Shown here piece by piece: positions 44,559-53,732 of a DNA stretch of 64,000 nt. A model generated the notes under the pieces. The model did no database searches. It saw only the letters and a program-made list of their open reading frames with translations, and was not told the origin of the DNA. The stretch's first letter is position 1; each line of letters begins with the position of its first letter. The stretch lies in assembly GCF_036108815.1 (NCBI RefSeq), contig NZ_CP107985.1, forward strand, positions 1,860,001-1,924,000, written 5' to 3'. Source of the DNA: Streptomyces sp. NBC_00353 (GTDB taxonomy: Bacteria > Actinomycetota > Actinomycetes > Streptomycetales > Streptomycetaceae). The translations under genes and the position numbers were made by a program.

Positions 44559-45545
44559 GTGGCGCCCCTCAGCAAGCTCTACCTCCAGCTCGACGACGTC
44601 GAACTTCCGGACGAGATCCCTTACTCCCAGGTGAGCGCATGGGAATTGCGCTTTCTCTACCTGTTGGGACGTCATCGGCTGACTGGAGGGGGCAAGGTGA
44701 TCGAGCTCGGGTCGGGCGGCGGCGGATCGACGTACGCGTTCGCACTCGGTCTGAAGGAGAACCCCGACTTCGACAAGACCACCGACAAGCTGCACGCGTA
44801 CGACTTCTTCCGGGTCGGGAAGGGCACCTTCGCCTCCGAGAAATTCTTCTCTGCCGGGGTCGCACCCGAGGACACCAACTCCTTCCTCGACGACTTCAAG
44901 GACAAGCTGAAGCCATTCATCGACTTCATCGAGCTGCACCCCGGAGACATCTGGCAGACCTCCGACCCCGAGGACCACAGCCCCATCGAGTTCCTGCACG
45001 TCGACATCGCCAAGACGGCGCGGGTCTTCCGCTGTGTGGCCGAGCGCTTCCTGCCCCGCCTGGAGCCAGGCTCCGTGCTGCTGCACCAGGACTTCGCCAG
45101 CCCCCGCCTGCCCTGGCTGCACTACAGCACCGGTCTGCTGCTGCCGTACATCGAGATCGCCGGGCCGCCCATCCGCTCCACACTCGCCTTCGAGGTGATC
45201 AAGCCGATCCCGCAGGACGTGCTGCGGGCCATAGCCGAAGACGCCTTCACCACCGACGAGAAGCTGAAGCTGATGTCAGCCGTCCAGGAGGTCGTCGACC
45301 GGGACTACACCGACGGGATCCCGTTCAAGGCCGTGATCGAACTCGCCAAGGCCTATGTCGCCCACTACGAGGGTGACCACCGCCGCGCCTGGAAGATAGC
45401 CAAGCCGCTGACCTCGAACGAATACCTGAGCCGGACACGCAAGGACCACTTTGCCCAGCTGGAGAAGGCGCTCAACGAGGCCAAGCTCAACGGTGGATCC
45501 TCCCGTCTTGCCAGGCTGATCAGGAAGGTGACGCGCAAGGCGTAG
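44559..45545 (+). CDS. Class I SAM-dependent methyltransferase-like protein (Methyltransf_24 type)
   Basis: 328 residues. The SAM-site glycine motif is VIELGSGGGGSTYAFALGL (about residues 48-66). The acidic strand LHAYDFFRVG, HVDIAKTARVFRCVAERFLPRL and SVLLHQDFASPR are consistent with the Rossmann core as seen in macrocin-O-methyltransferase-like and glycan-modifying methyltransferases. The C-terminal 100 residues are helical and basic. GTG start with GAGG five bases upstream. Substrate unknown. Confidence 0.78.
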   Translation: MAPLSKLYLQLDDVELPDEIPYSQVSAWELRFLYLLGRHRLTGGGKVIELGSGGGGSTYAFALGLKENPDFDKTTDKLHAYDFFRVGKGTFASEKFFSAGVAPEDTNSFLDDFKDKLKPFIDFIELHPGDIWQTSDPEDHSPIEFLHVDIAKTARVFRCVAERFLPRLEPGSVLLHQDFASPRLPWLHYSTGLLLPYIEIAGPPIRSTLAFEVIKPIPQDVLRAIAEDAFTTDEKLKLMSAVQEVVDRDYTDGIPFKAVIELAKAYVAHYEGDHRRAWKIAKPLTSNEYLSRTRKDHFAQLEKALNEAKLNGGSSRLARLIRKVTRKA

Positions 45546-45643
45546 CCGCCCGGTGGTGCCGGGGGCGCCGAAGCGTCCCCAGGGTGGCCCCGTCGGCTTC
45601 GACGGCAGTGCACGCGTGACCCTTGGCCTCGGATACTGAGGGC

Positions 45644-46003
45644 ATGGAATTCGTCGTTCTCATGACCTTGCCCGGAGTGGTCATCCTGCTGACCGTGCTG
45701 GCATTCGCCGATCAGTTGTTGTTGCGCGCCGGGCGGGCCGGCGTTCTGCCGTGGCGGAACGGGGCACGTCAGGGCCAGGTATCGGCAACCGGGTTCGAGC
45801 AACTGCACGCGAGTCTTTCGCCGGGGAAGCAGAACGAACTGAAGGAACGGCATTCGGCACTGCTGATGCGGGATGACGAGGAGGACGGCGCACCGCCGAA
45901 CCGGACAACGGTAGACCTGGCGAGAGGCACCGCAGTCGTCCGGATGCCGCAGGCGACTCCGACCGGGCACTCCGACCAGCACAACGGAGAAACGCTGTAC
46001 TAA
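45644..46003 (+). CDS. DUF6191 small membrane-anchored protein
   Basis: 119 residues: an N-terminal TM helix (VVLMTLPGVVILLTVLAFADQLL), then a conserved linker (LPWRNGARQGQVSATGFEQL) and SPGKQNELKERHSALLMRDDEEDGAPP, the DUF6191 pattern of Streptomyces. The 3' end is variable. Its stop overlaps the stop of the convergent Lrp gene by 3 bases within CTAA. GATACT stands six bases before the ATG, a possible leaderless start. Confidence 0.8.
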   Translation: MEFVVLMTLPGVVILLTVLAFADQLLLRAGRAGVLPWRNGARQGQVSATGFEQLHASLSPGKQNELKERHSALLMRDDEEDGAPPNRTTVDLARGTAVVRMPQATPTGHSDQHNGETLY

Positions 46004-46446
46004 CCGGCGTCCAACGGCCGTTCGAAGAAGGTCTCCAGAACCACCGTTGCCTGCGTCCCGCTGACCCCCTCGATCGCGTACAGGCGGCGCAACACGTCCT
46101 GGAGCCGCTCGGTGGACGCGGTGCGGACCTTCACGAGGACGGCCGCGCTGCCTGCGATGACGTGCGCCTCCTGGATCTCCGGCACTGCGGCGAAGTCCTC
46201 GGCCCGGTCGCCCATCCACGCCGTCGAGTCGACCAGCACGAAGGCGAGGACTTCGCGGTCGAGCGCCGCGGGGTCGACATCGATCGTTGTGGCCCGGATG
46301 ACCCCCTGTTCCCGCAGCTTGCGCACGCGCTCGTGCGCGGCACCCGCCGACAGGCCGACCGCCTTGCCCAGTGCGGCATACGACTGGGTGGCGTCCCGCT
46401 GAAGCAACGCAATCAGCCGACGGTCAATGTCATCCACTGGTTTCAT
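46000..46446 (-). CDS. Lrp/AsnC-family transcriptional regulator
   Basis: 148 residues. N-terminal HTH (DIDRRLIALLQRDATQSYAAL, GLSAGAAHERVRKLREQGVI) and C-terminal RAM ligand domain (EIQEAHVIAGSAAVLVKVRT to LYAIEGVSGTQATVVLETFFER). Divergent from the SMP-30 gene with 76 bases between starts, so it probably controls that gene. Effector unknown, likely an amino acid or small metabolite. Confidence 0.93.
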   Translation of the reverse strand: MKPVDDIDRRLIALLQRDATQSYAALGKAVGLSAGAAHERVRKLREQGVIRATTIDVDPAALDREVLAFVLVDSTAWMGDRAEDFAAVPEIQEAHVIAGSAAVLVKVRTASTERLQDVLRRLYAIEGVSGTQATVVLETFFERPLDAG

Positions 46447-46522
46447 ATGAAGACCATACTTGGTTCTGTCGCGTGCATGTTACGTTGAATCATGTTCTGG
46501 TCAATCCTTCCGAGAGGACGCC

Positions 46523-47431
46523 ATGCCCGCCGACGGCCTGTACGAGATCCTGGACGATCGCTTCCGTACCGAACGCTGTGCGAACGGTGACAGCCGGCTG
46601 GAGGTCCTGCACGACGACTGTCGCTGGGCCGAGGGCCCGCTGTACCTCCCCGCCTGGCGCCAGCTGATCTGGAGCGACATCCCGAACGACCGCATCCTGC
46701 GCTGGGACGAGGCCACCGGCACGGTCGGCGTCTTCCGCGCCCCGGCCGGCCACAGCAACGGCAACACCCTCGACCGGCAGGGCCGCCTGGTCACCTGCGA
46801 GCAGGGCAACCGCCGCGTCACCCGCACCGAGCCCGACGGGACCGTGACCGTCCTCGCCGACCGGTACGCCGGCAAGCGGCTGAACAGCCCGAACGACTCC
46901 GTCGTACGCTCCGACGGCACGATCTGGTTCTCCGACCCCGACTTCGGCATCACCAGCGACTACGAGGGCCATCGCGCGGAGTCCGAGATCGGCGCGTGCA
47001 ACGTGTACCGGATCGACCCCGCGACGGGCGACGTACACCTCGCTGCCGACGGGTTCGAGGGACCGAACGGCGTGATCCTGTCCCCCGACGAGAAGCGACT
47101 GTACGTCTCCGACTCGCGGACCGCCCGGATCCAGATGTTCGACATCCGCGAGGACGACACGCTCTCCGACGGGAAGGTCTTCGCCGAGGGCTGGGGCAAC
47201 GTCCGCTTCGACAACATCCGCTTCGACGACGGGGGCCGCCTATGGGCCGCCGCCCTGGACGACAGCGTCCACTGCTACCACCCCGACGGCACCCTCATCG
47301 GCCGGCTGCGCGTGCCCGAGCCCGTCTCCAACATCGCCTTCGGTGGCCCGAAGAACAACCGCCTGTTCATCACGGCCACCACCTCCCTGTACTCGCTGGT
47401 GATGTCGGTGACCGGGGCGCCGCGCCTCTAG
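46523..47431 (+). CDS. SMP-30/gluconolactonase-family lactonase
   Basis: 302 residues. Six-bladed propeller motifs: CRWAEGPLYLPAWRQLIWSDI with the metal Glu, HSNGNTLDRQGRLVTCEQGN, LNSPNDSVVRSDGTIWFSDPDFGI with the metal Asn, and GPNGVILSPDEKRLYVSDS with the catalytic Asp. Members hydrolyse sugar lactones in the cytosol. ATG at 46523 follows AGAGGA. Confidence 0.93.
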   Translation: MPADGLYEILDDRFRTERCANGDSRLEVLHDDCRWAEGPLYLPAWRQLIWSDIPNDRILRWDEATGTVGVFRAPAGHSNGNTLDRQGRLVTCEQGNRRVTRTEPDGTVTVLADRYAGKRLNSPNDSVVRSDGTIWFSDPDFGITSDYEGHRAESEIGACNVYRIDPATGDVHLAADGFEGPNGVILSPDEKRLYVSDSRTARIQMFDIREDDTLSDGKVFAEGWGNVRFDNIRFDDGGRLWAAALDDSVHCYHPDGTLIGRLRVPEPVSNIAFGGPKNNRLFITATTSLYSLVMSVTGAPRL

Positions 47432-47751
47432 GCCGTTGCGCTGTCCATGAGCCTCGCGGTCGAACCCGGTTGGCCTGCCGCTCTGTTGACCAACCGCCTG
47501 CGCTCCGTCCTGCACGTGCTACGCCTGCCCGAGGTCAGCGACGGCGTCGCGCCACACAACACATCACACCGCTCCCCAAGCCTGCCGCAGTCAAGGAATC
47601 ATGAACGGTTCCGGCTGAGCCGGCGGGGTTCCAGGGCTGGTCATACAGGGGGCTGGGGTTCGTGAGGGTGCTGCTGAGCTGTGTGATGATGCACGGACAA
47701 CGACCGGCCCTGGGGAGGGACCGGGCGCGTGGGAAGGGACGGGAACACATC
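47432..47751. other. Gene-free stretch
   Basis: I see no gene, strong hairpin or recognised element here. It holds the promoter of the gene at 47752; GGAGGGA, GGAAGGGACGGGAA runs lie close to its start. Confidence 0.35.
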
Positions 47752-48846
47752 GTGGGCAAGGGCGGGGCGTCCATACCGGACGAGGAGTGGGAGCGCTTCC
47801 TGCGGGAGGCGGAAGCCGGGACCCAGGGCGCACTCGAGGAACCTTCGGCGCGGGCCCGGATGGTGACGCGGCGGCTGCAGGAGGAGACCGGTCCGCCGGA
47901 GGGGTGGCGGACTCACCAACTGGCCCCGCGGCGCCGGGGCAAGGGGTGGTACGCGGTCGGTCTGCTGGTTACGGTCGGCTTGCTGATCGTGGCACTCGAT
48001 CCGGGGCGGGTCACTGGATGGTTCGGAGGCGGAAGCGGCGAGAGTCCGCCGCTCGCCGCGGAGTCCGAACGTCCGGATCACCCGCCGGCGACGCAGGCGG
48101 CAATCCAACTGCCCACGCTGGAGGAACCGTTCAGGGGCTCTCCCGCGGTGCGGTGGGACAACGGGACGTCAGGCATCAGCCTCCCTGCGGCACGGGCGAC
48201 CGGCTGGATGAGCAAGAAGCAGGTCGCGCAGGCTCTCGATCGGACCCGGGACTTCCTTGCCGCGTCCAGTCTGGATCGTGGTGTGCTGCGCGGGGAGCGG
48301 CCGACGAAGGCGATCGCGTTGATCAACCCGCATCAGCAGGATGTCCAGGACTACCTGGCGACCGCGTTCAGCGCGCCCAGTCGGGAGAACGATCCTCTGC
48401 TGCTGTTCAGCCGTCTCGCGACAACGAAGGTGCGGCTTGTCGGCAATGTGGTCAAGACACGAGGACGGATCACCTATCGGGAAGGTAAGCGCGGCGCTGT
48501 CGAGGTGACCACCGATGTCACGTACGTCTACCCGGTCGTACGCGCTGCAGCGGGAAGCGACGAAGTCGCGCGTACCCTCGTGCGCCGCGAGGTCGTGATG
48601 AGCTGGGACAACCCGGCGAAGGTGGTCATCGAGCCGGGGACATTTTCCCTCGTCTCCTACAAGGTGGACACCACCAACGGCGGCTGCGACACCTTCACCG
48701 GCTACCTCACCCCCGAGTTCATCGCCGAGCGCGCGGCCAAGCACTCGGGACACGGCCCCGAGGTCGACCCGTACGACCGGAGCACGTCGATGGACGCGCT
48801 CATGCAGGAGTCCGGCGACAAGTGCAGGACCGCCACACGGTCGTGA
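47752..48846 (+). CDS. Hypothetical single-pass membrane protein, 364 aa
   Basis: From the GTG at 47752: a cytoplasmic N-terminus (PDEEWERFLREAEAG, EPSARARMVTRRLQEE), one TM helix (GWYAVGLLVTVGLLIVALD) at about 66-84, then an extracellular domain of about 270 residues with MSKKQVAQALDRTRDFLAAS, INPHQQDVQDYLATAFSAPS and FVSYK-like strands, and a Cys pair (GGCDTF, DKCRT). This architecture recurs in Streptomyces hypotheticals; an NTF2-like extracellular fold is possible. Not assigned. Confidence 0.75.
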   Translation: MGKGGASIPDEEWERFLREAEAGTQGALEEPSARARMVTRRLQEETGPPEGWRTHQLAPRRRGKGWYAVGLLVTVGLLIVALDPGRVTGWFGGGSGESPPLAAESERPDHPPATQAAIQLPTLEEPFRGSPAVRWDNGTSGISLPAARATGWMSKKQVAQALDRTRDFLAASSLDRGVLRGERPTKAIALINPHQQDVQDYLATAFSAPSRENDPLLLFSRLATTKVRLVGNVVKTRGRITYREGKRGAVEVTTDVTYVYPVVRAAAGSDEVARTLVRREVVMSWDNPAKVVIEPGTFSLVSYKVDTTNGGCDTFTGYLTPEFIAERAAKHSGHGPEVDPYDRSTSMDALMQESGDKCRTATRS

Positions 48847-49200
48847 GCGGCAGCGGCTCATGCGTTCGAGAGGATCTCGGGACGGCGCCCGGACGAATCC
48901 CTCCGGAGGCCGACGTGGCACCCGCTGCGCAGACATGCCGGGCTCTGGAGCAGAGACCGGGTGCGCGTACGAAGAGCCTGGGCGTGCTGCTCATCCGAGG
49001 GGCGGCCGGGGCGGTCGTCGCCGTCCGACGGTTCCGCCGGGAGCCGTGGCCGGAGTGAGAGTTCGCCGGCCGACAAGGCCGGGGGCTGCCCTGCTCCCCC
49101 CTTTCCCCCGCCGGCCCTGTCGATGGTGGCACGGGGGCAACACCTGACCATGCCGACCGACGTTCTTCGGCACAGACCGGGCGTGGGGCAGGATGTAGCC
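48847..49200. other. Gene-free stretch
   Basis: Nothing coding or repetitive is supported here. CAGGAT lies six bases before the next ATG at 49201 and may be a -10 element. Confidence 0.35.
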
Positions 49201-49518
49201 ATGAGCGTCGTCAAGATCAACGTACTCACTGTCCCCGCCGAACAGCGCGAGACCCTGGAGAAGCGCTTTGCGTCCCGCGCCCACGCGGTCGAGAGCTCGG
49301 ACGGCTTCGAATGGTTCGAACTCCTCCGCCCTGTTGAAGGGACTGACAACTATCTGGTGTACACGCGGTGGCGCGACGAAGAGTCCTTCAAGGCCTGGGT
49401 GGAGGGCCCGATGAAGGAGGCGCATCAGGGGGGTGGCGACCGGCCGAAGCCTGCCGCGAGTGGGTCGACGCTGTGGTCCTTCGAGGTCGTGCAGCAGGCC
49501 GCGCCGGCAGGATCGTAG
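49201..49518 (+). CDS. Antibiotic biosynthesis monooxygenase-domain protein (heme-degrading-like)
   Basis: 105 residues, one dimeric alpha/beta barrel half: VVKINVLTVPAEQRETLEKRF, SSDGFEWFELLRPVEGTDNYLVYTRWRDEESFKAW. The motif FEWFELLRP...YLVYTRW is like that of MhuD/IsdG-type heme monooxygenases and ABM enzymes. MhuD-like proteins free iron from heme; the key Asn/His/Trp set cannot be settled here, so substrate is uncertain. Confidence 0.87.
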   Translation: MSVVKINVLTVPAEQRETLEKRFASRAHAVESSDGFEWFELLRPVEGTDNYLVYTRWRDEESFKAWVEGPMKEAHQGGGDRPKPAASGSTLWSFEVVQQAAPAGS

Positions 49519-49652
49519 GCCAGGGTGGGTGCCCCGATCATCCGGGGCGAGCCGTGACGCCGTGCGCCTCGCCTGCGCCGAGCGGGCGGCACACAGCGAT
49601 GGCGATACGTTCGGGAGTCGCTGCGGCCTTCATCGCCGACCGAGCGTGGCGG

Positions 49653-50045
49653 TCACTTGCCGTTCCTCCAAGTCGTTCGCCCTCTCCGGCGACCGCGCTC
49701 ATGGACCGGACAACTCCTTGAGGAGTGCTGGGCAAGCAGGCGGGCGCACTCCGTTCCTCCCCCCAGGGCCAGCAGCAGGATGAGGGCGGCGGCCACCAGT
49801 GCCTGAGATCCGCACGCCACCGGCAGGTCTGCCCGGTAGAAGCCGTAGCTGACCGCTACAAGGCCGGTCGGCCCGACGGTCAGCACCAGGAGGAGCCGGG
49901 CCGTCGCGCCAGGAGGACGTGCTCCCCCTGCGGCCCATTGCTTGAGGCCTTCGGCGAACCAGAACGCGACGAGGGAAGCCACCTCCAGCGCTGTGAGCAC
50001 GGCTGCCGAGCCAAGGTCCACAGTCCACATGAGCATGTTCACCAT
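49653..50045 (-). CDS. Small membrane protein, hypothetical
   Basis: 130 residues with three hydrophobic segments: DLGSAAVLTALEVASLVAFW, ARLLLVLTVGPTGLVAVSYG and ACGSQALVAAALILLLALGG, then a basic tail. Several ATG starts lie close together (50045, 50036). No family recognised. Confidence 0.6.
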   Translation of the reverse strand: MVNMLMWTVDLGSAAVLTALEVASLVAFWFAEGLKQWAAGGARPPGATARLLLVLTVGPTGLVAVSYGFYRADLPVACGSQALVAAALILLLALGGGTECARLLAQHSSRSCPVHERGRRRGRTTWRNGK

Positions 50046-50336
50046 GCTCCGCGAGCGGACCGCTTCGAGCCTGAGTACGGCTACTCAGACCCGGATACCA
50101 CACGCTCGAGGACCGATGACACCGAACAGCCACCGGCCGGAGCGAGGATCAAGCGCAGGAGTGCGGCTGTTTCATACGTCGATGGTCTTCCGAGCGTGCT
50201 CAACGAACTGATTGCGCTTCGAGGACGCATGGTTCAGAAATCGTCTGATCCGCTGGGAATTCCTCACGGCGACGGGGCCGGTGGGACTCTCCCCGAGCGT
50301 GCCCGCATGGAGGTTGGCGACACAAGCCGAGAGCGA

Positions 50337-50693
50337 TCAGGAAAGCTCTTCCGCCATGCGTGCCAGCTTCTCGGGCCCTTCGATCTCCACCGTCGCTTGG
50401 GCGCCGGCGAGCCCGTCGTGGAGCGCTGCCCGGGCTCGGGCGACACCCTCCCGTGCACTGTCGAGATCTGCCCCGGGTTTGGTCAGCTCCGCATCGATAT
50501 CGCGCAGCAACTTGTGTACCTCGTCCGCCTTGGCGGTGAACGCCGAGTAGGCGTCACGGCGAAGCTGCCTGCGCCAGTGCCGATGATCTGCCCGGACCTG
50601 CCTCTGCGCCGATATGCCTGCGGTAGCGGCCGCAAGCGTCGTACCCACAACGCCCACAGCTGCACCTACAACCGCGGCCACCCCTGAATCCAT
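50337..50693 (-). CDS. Small TM protein with coiled-coil domain, hypothetical
   Basis: 118 residues. N-terminal TM helix (VAAVVGAAVGVVGTTLAAATAG) followed by a long helical, charged region (VRADHRHWRRQLRRDAYSAF, ADEVHKLLRDIDAELTK) likely a coiled coil. This layout is common in Streptomyces hypotheticals. Role unknown. Confidence 0.68.
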   Translation of the reverse strand: MDSGVAAVVGAAVGVVGTTLAAATAGISAQRQVRADHRHWRRQLRRDAYSAFTAKADEVHKLLRDIDAELTKPGADLDSAREGVARARAALHDGLAGAQATVEIEGPEKLARMAEELS

Positions 50694-50903
50694 AGGGCAA
50701 TTCTGACGGCCGCATACCGTTCAGGGGAGCCGAATCCTGGTACCCGAACTCCCGAGGCGCGTCAGCACGATCATCTCGTCCGTGTCCGCCGTGTCCGGCA
50801 CCGCGTAGCGCCCGGATGATGCGGTGTCGCAGAGCCGACGCCTGCGGCGTGGAACGACACCGCACCCGCTCCTCAGCCCATGCACCTGAACGGAGCCCCC
50901 GGC

Positions 50904-51575
50904 TCAGGACACCAGGAGCCGGGCGAGCTCGGTCGGCTTGCTGAACATCGGCCAGTGACCCGAGTCGATGTCGACGAAGTCGAGGTGCTTGGCCTTGGCG
51001 AGCTCAGGTACGTCACCGGCGCCGATCCACTCCTGAGCCTGGGCGGGGGTGAATTCGGGGCACACGAGCACGACCGGGACGTCGAACCGTCGCTCGTCCG
51101 TCAGACGCACCAGGCCCTTGGTCACCCCTGCGGGGACGGGAATCGCGGCAGACGCGATGCTACGCCTGGCCTCCTCATCGAGGTCAGCAGAGTCCGGCCC
51201 CTCGAACGGTCCCCAGCCGGGGAAGGGCATGACACCGTCCTTCGGCTCGAAGAGGTCGGCGTAGGGCTCCCCGTCGGCGGCCGGGAAGCCGCCGATGAGG
51301 ACGACTTCGGCCACCTTCTCCGGCCGCGCGTCTGCGGCCAGCCAAGCCAGGGTGCAGGCAGCGGAATGCCCCACCACCATGGGCTTTTCGGGCGCTGCGT
51401 CTACGGCAGCGAGCACCGCCGTCACCTGGTCGTCGAGCGTGGCCGACGCAGATCCGTCACCCTGGCCGGGGAGGGTGAGCGGCACGGGGCGGTGGCCGAG
51501 TGCCTCGAGCGTGGGCACGACATCGTCCCACGCGGATCCGTCGAGCCACAGGCCGGCAATGAGCAGGATGTCCAC
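50904..51575 (-). CDS. Alpha/beta hydrolase
   Basis: 223 residues. The oxyanion motif LIAGLWLDGSAWDDV, nucleophile elbow VVGHSAACTLAWLA (Ser about residue 70) and catalytic His in DIDSGHWPMFSKP are clear; the acid is probably Asp in VLVCPEF-adjacent strand or DFVDID. Small soluble esterase-type enzyme; substrate unknown. Its GTG lies two bases after the stop of the DinB gene, with GGAG ribosome site inside that gene's end, so both are co-translated. Confidence 0.88.
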   Translation of the reverse strand: MDILLIAGLWLDGSAWDDVVPTLEALGHRPVPLTLPGQGDGSASATLDDQVTAVLAAVDAAPEKPMVVGHSAACTLAWLAADARPEKVAEVVLIGGFPAADGEPYADLFEPKDGVMPFPGWGPFEGPDSADLDEEARRSIASAAIPVPAGVTKGLVRLTDERRFDVPVVLVCPEFTPAQAQEWIGAGDVPELAKAKHLDFVDIDSGHWPMFSKPTELARLLVS

Positions 51576-51577
51576 GA

Positions 51578-52111
51578 TCAGTTCTCCTTCTCCGGTGAGG
51601 TCAGATCACGTTCGGCATAAAGCCGGTGTTCCCATTCCTCGTCGAGGACGATGCTGAGACATTCCTTGAAGGGGAAGTTCTCCATCCGGGGCCGGCCGGA
51701 CTCGGTGCGAGTCACCGCAGAGGCGAGTTGCTCGTCGGTGAGTGACTCCATGACGTGGCGGACCATCGCCTGGCGTTCGCGTCGGACCGTGAGCACCTCG
51801 TCGAGCGAGGGTCGTGCCTCGCGATCCCACGGGATACCGTCCCACCCGGGCGCCTCGTCCCACGGGAGGTCCAACTGGTGCCACGGCGAGGGGTCGCCGA
51901 GAATCATCCGGCCCACCCATGCGGCGCCGGCGAAGTTGAGGTGCCGCAGCGTCTGGATGAAGGACCACTCGCCGTCGATACTGCGGTGGAGCACACCTTC
52001 GGGGAATGTCCCCGCACGCGTGACGGTGCCCTCCCAGAGCCGCTCCAGGATTGCCCACGCCTCACGGAACCCGTCGGCGTCGTCAGGGCGCATCCTCGCC
52101 CGCTCGGGCAT
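51578..52111 (-). CDS. DinB-like domain, separated C-terminal part of a pentapeptide-DinB protein
   Basis: 177 residues from ATG 52111. DinB four-helix fold with EWSFIQTLRHLNFAGAAWVGRM (His ligand), SPWHQLDLPWDEAPG and the closing LDEEWEHRLYAERDL (second His). The reading frame continues upstream in protein-like sense (LVDAELNRR) to the frameshift at 52140-52142. In relatives the pentapeptide part and this domain form one protein. This half could still fold alone if translated from 52111 or from ATG 52093. Confidence 0.85.
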   Translation of the reverse strand: MPERARMRPDDADGFREAWAILERLWEGTVTRAGTFPEGVLHRSIDGEWSFIQTLRHLNFAGAAWVGRMILGDPSPWHQLDLPWDEAPGWDGIPWDREARPSLDEVLTVRRERQAMVRHVMESLTDEQLASAVTRTESGRPRMENFPFKECLSIVLDEEWEHRLYAERDLTSPEKEN

Positions 52112-52379
52112 GCGACGGTTCAGTTCGGCGTCGACGAGCGGGTGCGATGTCGACGCCGTTCACGACGACGTTCTTCAGCTCGCCGCTGATCTCGACGTCG
52201 ACCAACTCGACGCCGCGCATGCGGCTCTCATGGAACAGGGCGCCGCGGACCTGCGCCCCGGTGAAGTCAACTGCGTGCATACGGACGTCATTCAGGGACA
52301 CCTGGGTGAAGGTGGCGGCCTGGAGGCTCACCCGCTCGAAGCATGCTCCGGTGAGGTCCTGCTCGCGGAACTCGTTCAT
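52083..52379 (-). pseudogene. N-terminal pentapeptide-repeat part, split from DinB by a one-base insertion
   Basis: Starts MNEFREQDLTGACFERVSLQ and runs as pentapeptide repeats (A[D/N]LxX), ending with NVVVNGVDIAP. There the frame reads noise (ARRRRTEPSHARAGEDAP) and stops at 52083, inside the DinB part. Removing one C from the CCC at 52142-52140 joins GVDIAP to LVDAELNRRMPERARMRPDD, restoring the usual pentapeptide-DinB protein. So the gene is broken by one base or contains a sequencing error. Confidence 0.85.
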
Positions 52380-52449
52380 GAGCATCACCCTAGGACCAAT
52401 TCCGGACGATCCACTTCCTGCTTATCTCGTGACCATCTAATCTGCTCGC

Positions 52450-53412
52450 GTGCCGAACGATTCCAGCCCCACCGCACGAGCTCTGCGCGCCATCGAGATC
52501 CTCCGGAACCGCCCCGGCGTGACGGCCGACGAACTCGCCGCGTCGTTGGGAGTCACGGAGCGGGCCGCGCGTCGGTACGTCGGCATCCTCCGAGAGGCGG
52601 GCGTCCCCGTGGAGTCGACCCGGGGTCGCCATGGCGGGTACCGGCTCGGGCGCGGGACGAGGCTGCCTCCGGTCGTCTTCACGGAGCACGAGGCACTTGG
52701 CCTGGTCATGGCGGTGCTCGACGGCCAGCCGGCAGCAGCCGATGTCGACGACCTCGTCGGTTCTGCCCTGGGCAAGGTCATCCGGGCGCTGCCCGAGAGC
52801 GTCGGCCGACAAGCAGCGGCGCTGCGAGAGCACGCGTCAGCTGCGCCCGACCGGCACTCGGCCCTTCCGGATCCCTCCACCACCAGCGCACTCGTCGCTG
52901 CCATCGCGGCCCGACGTCGCGTGCTGGTCACGTACCGGAGCGAGTCCGGCAACGAGTGGGAGGCCGAGGTGGACCCCTGGGCGGTCGTCGTCCGCTACGG
53001 GCGCTGGTACCTCCTGTGTCACTCCCATCGCGCTGACGCGATCCGCACCTACCGGGTCGACCGGGTCCGCGCGGTCCAGCAGACCGCCCACGGGTTCGAT
53101 CCGCCCGACGGCCTCGACCCTGTGACAGCAGTGGAAGAGAACCTGGGCACCGGGTGGGAGTTCCCCACCCACGTCGTGTTCGACGCTCCTCTGGCCGAGG
53201 TGGCGCCGTGGATCCGGCCCCCCATGGGACGGCTTGAACCATCGGGAGACGGGTGCGTGCTCGTCGGCAGCACGAGCAATCCGGCGATGTACGCGCAGGA
53301 GTGGTTGGCGAGCGTGCCGTTCGCCTTCCGCGTCGACGGCGGGCAAGAACTCCGTGCCGCCGTCGCGACGCTCGCGGCACGTTTCGCTGCCGCCCTGGCG
53401 GACCAACCCTGA
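52450..53412 (+). CDS. YafY-type HTH-WYL transcriptional regulator
   Basis: 320 residues. N-terminal helix-turn-helix (ALRAIEILRNRPGVTADELA, GVTERAARRYVGILREAGV) and PVESTRGRHGGYRLGRG, then a WYL domain around residues 150-230 (VDPWAVVVRYGRWYLLCHSH). WYL proteins sense ligands, often nucleic-acid-related. Divergent from the pentapeptide-DinB gene with 70 bases between, so probably controls it. TAATCT lies six bases before the GTG with no ribosome site. Confidence 0.93.
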   Translation: MPNDSSPTARALRAIEILRNRPGVTADELAASLGVTERAARRYVGILREAGVPVESTRGRHGGYRLGRGTRLPPVVFTEHEALGLVMAVLDGQPAAADVDDLVGSALGKVIRALPESVGRQAAALREHASAAPDRHSALPDPSTTSALVAAIAARRRVLVTYRSESGNEWEAEVDPWAVVVRYGRWYLLCHSHRADAIRTYRVDRVRAVQQTAHGFDPPDGLDPVTAVEENLGTGWEFPTHVVFDAPLAEVAPWIRPPMGRLEPSGDGCVLVGSTSNPAMYAQEWLASVPFAFRVDGGQELRAAVATLAARFAAALADQP

Positions 53413-53732
53413 CAGCAATGTCGAAGGACTTGGTCGACGCGTTGCACAGCGAAGGGAGCGTGACGGTCCAGTGGCGCCGGCTCTCACGAACGACTGTGCC
53501 CGGGACTCCGGCCAAGTGGCGCCCGAAGTAACGAGCACGCGGCTCCCGCTCTCGGGCGCTGGCTCAAGTTCCCTGGCATATAGCCATGTTGGTGCACAAC
53601 GGCAGCGGAACCGGCACACCGCAGGCATCGCGCCCCCCCCTTTCACCGCGACCCCGGAAATGACCAGGGCAGCGGCCTGAGGGAGTGGCGCTGACATGCG
53701 GGATACGCGTGGCGCGGGTGCAGCGTCGAGGG
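53413..53732. other. Gene-free stretch between convergent genes
   Basis: No gene supported. A run of C and T (about 53632-53644) and no strong hairpin; the CorA gene ends at its right edge. Confidence 0.35.
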
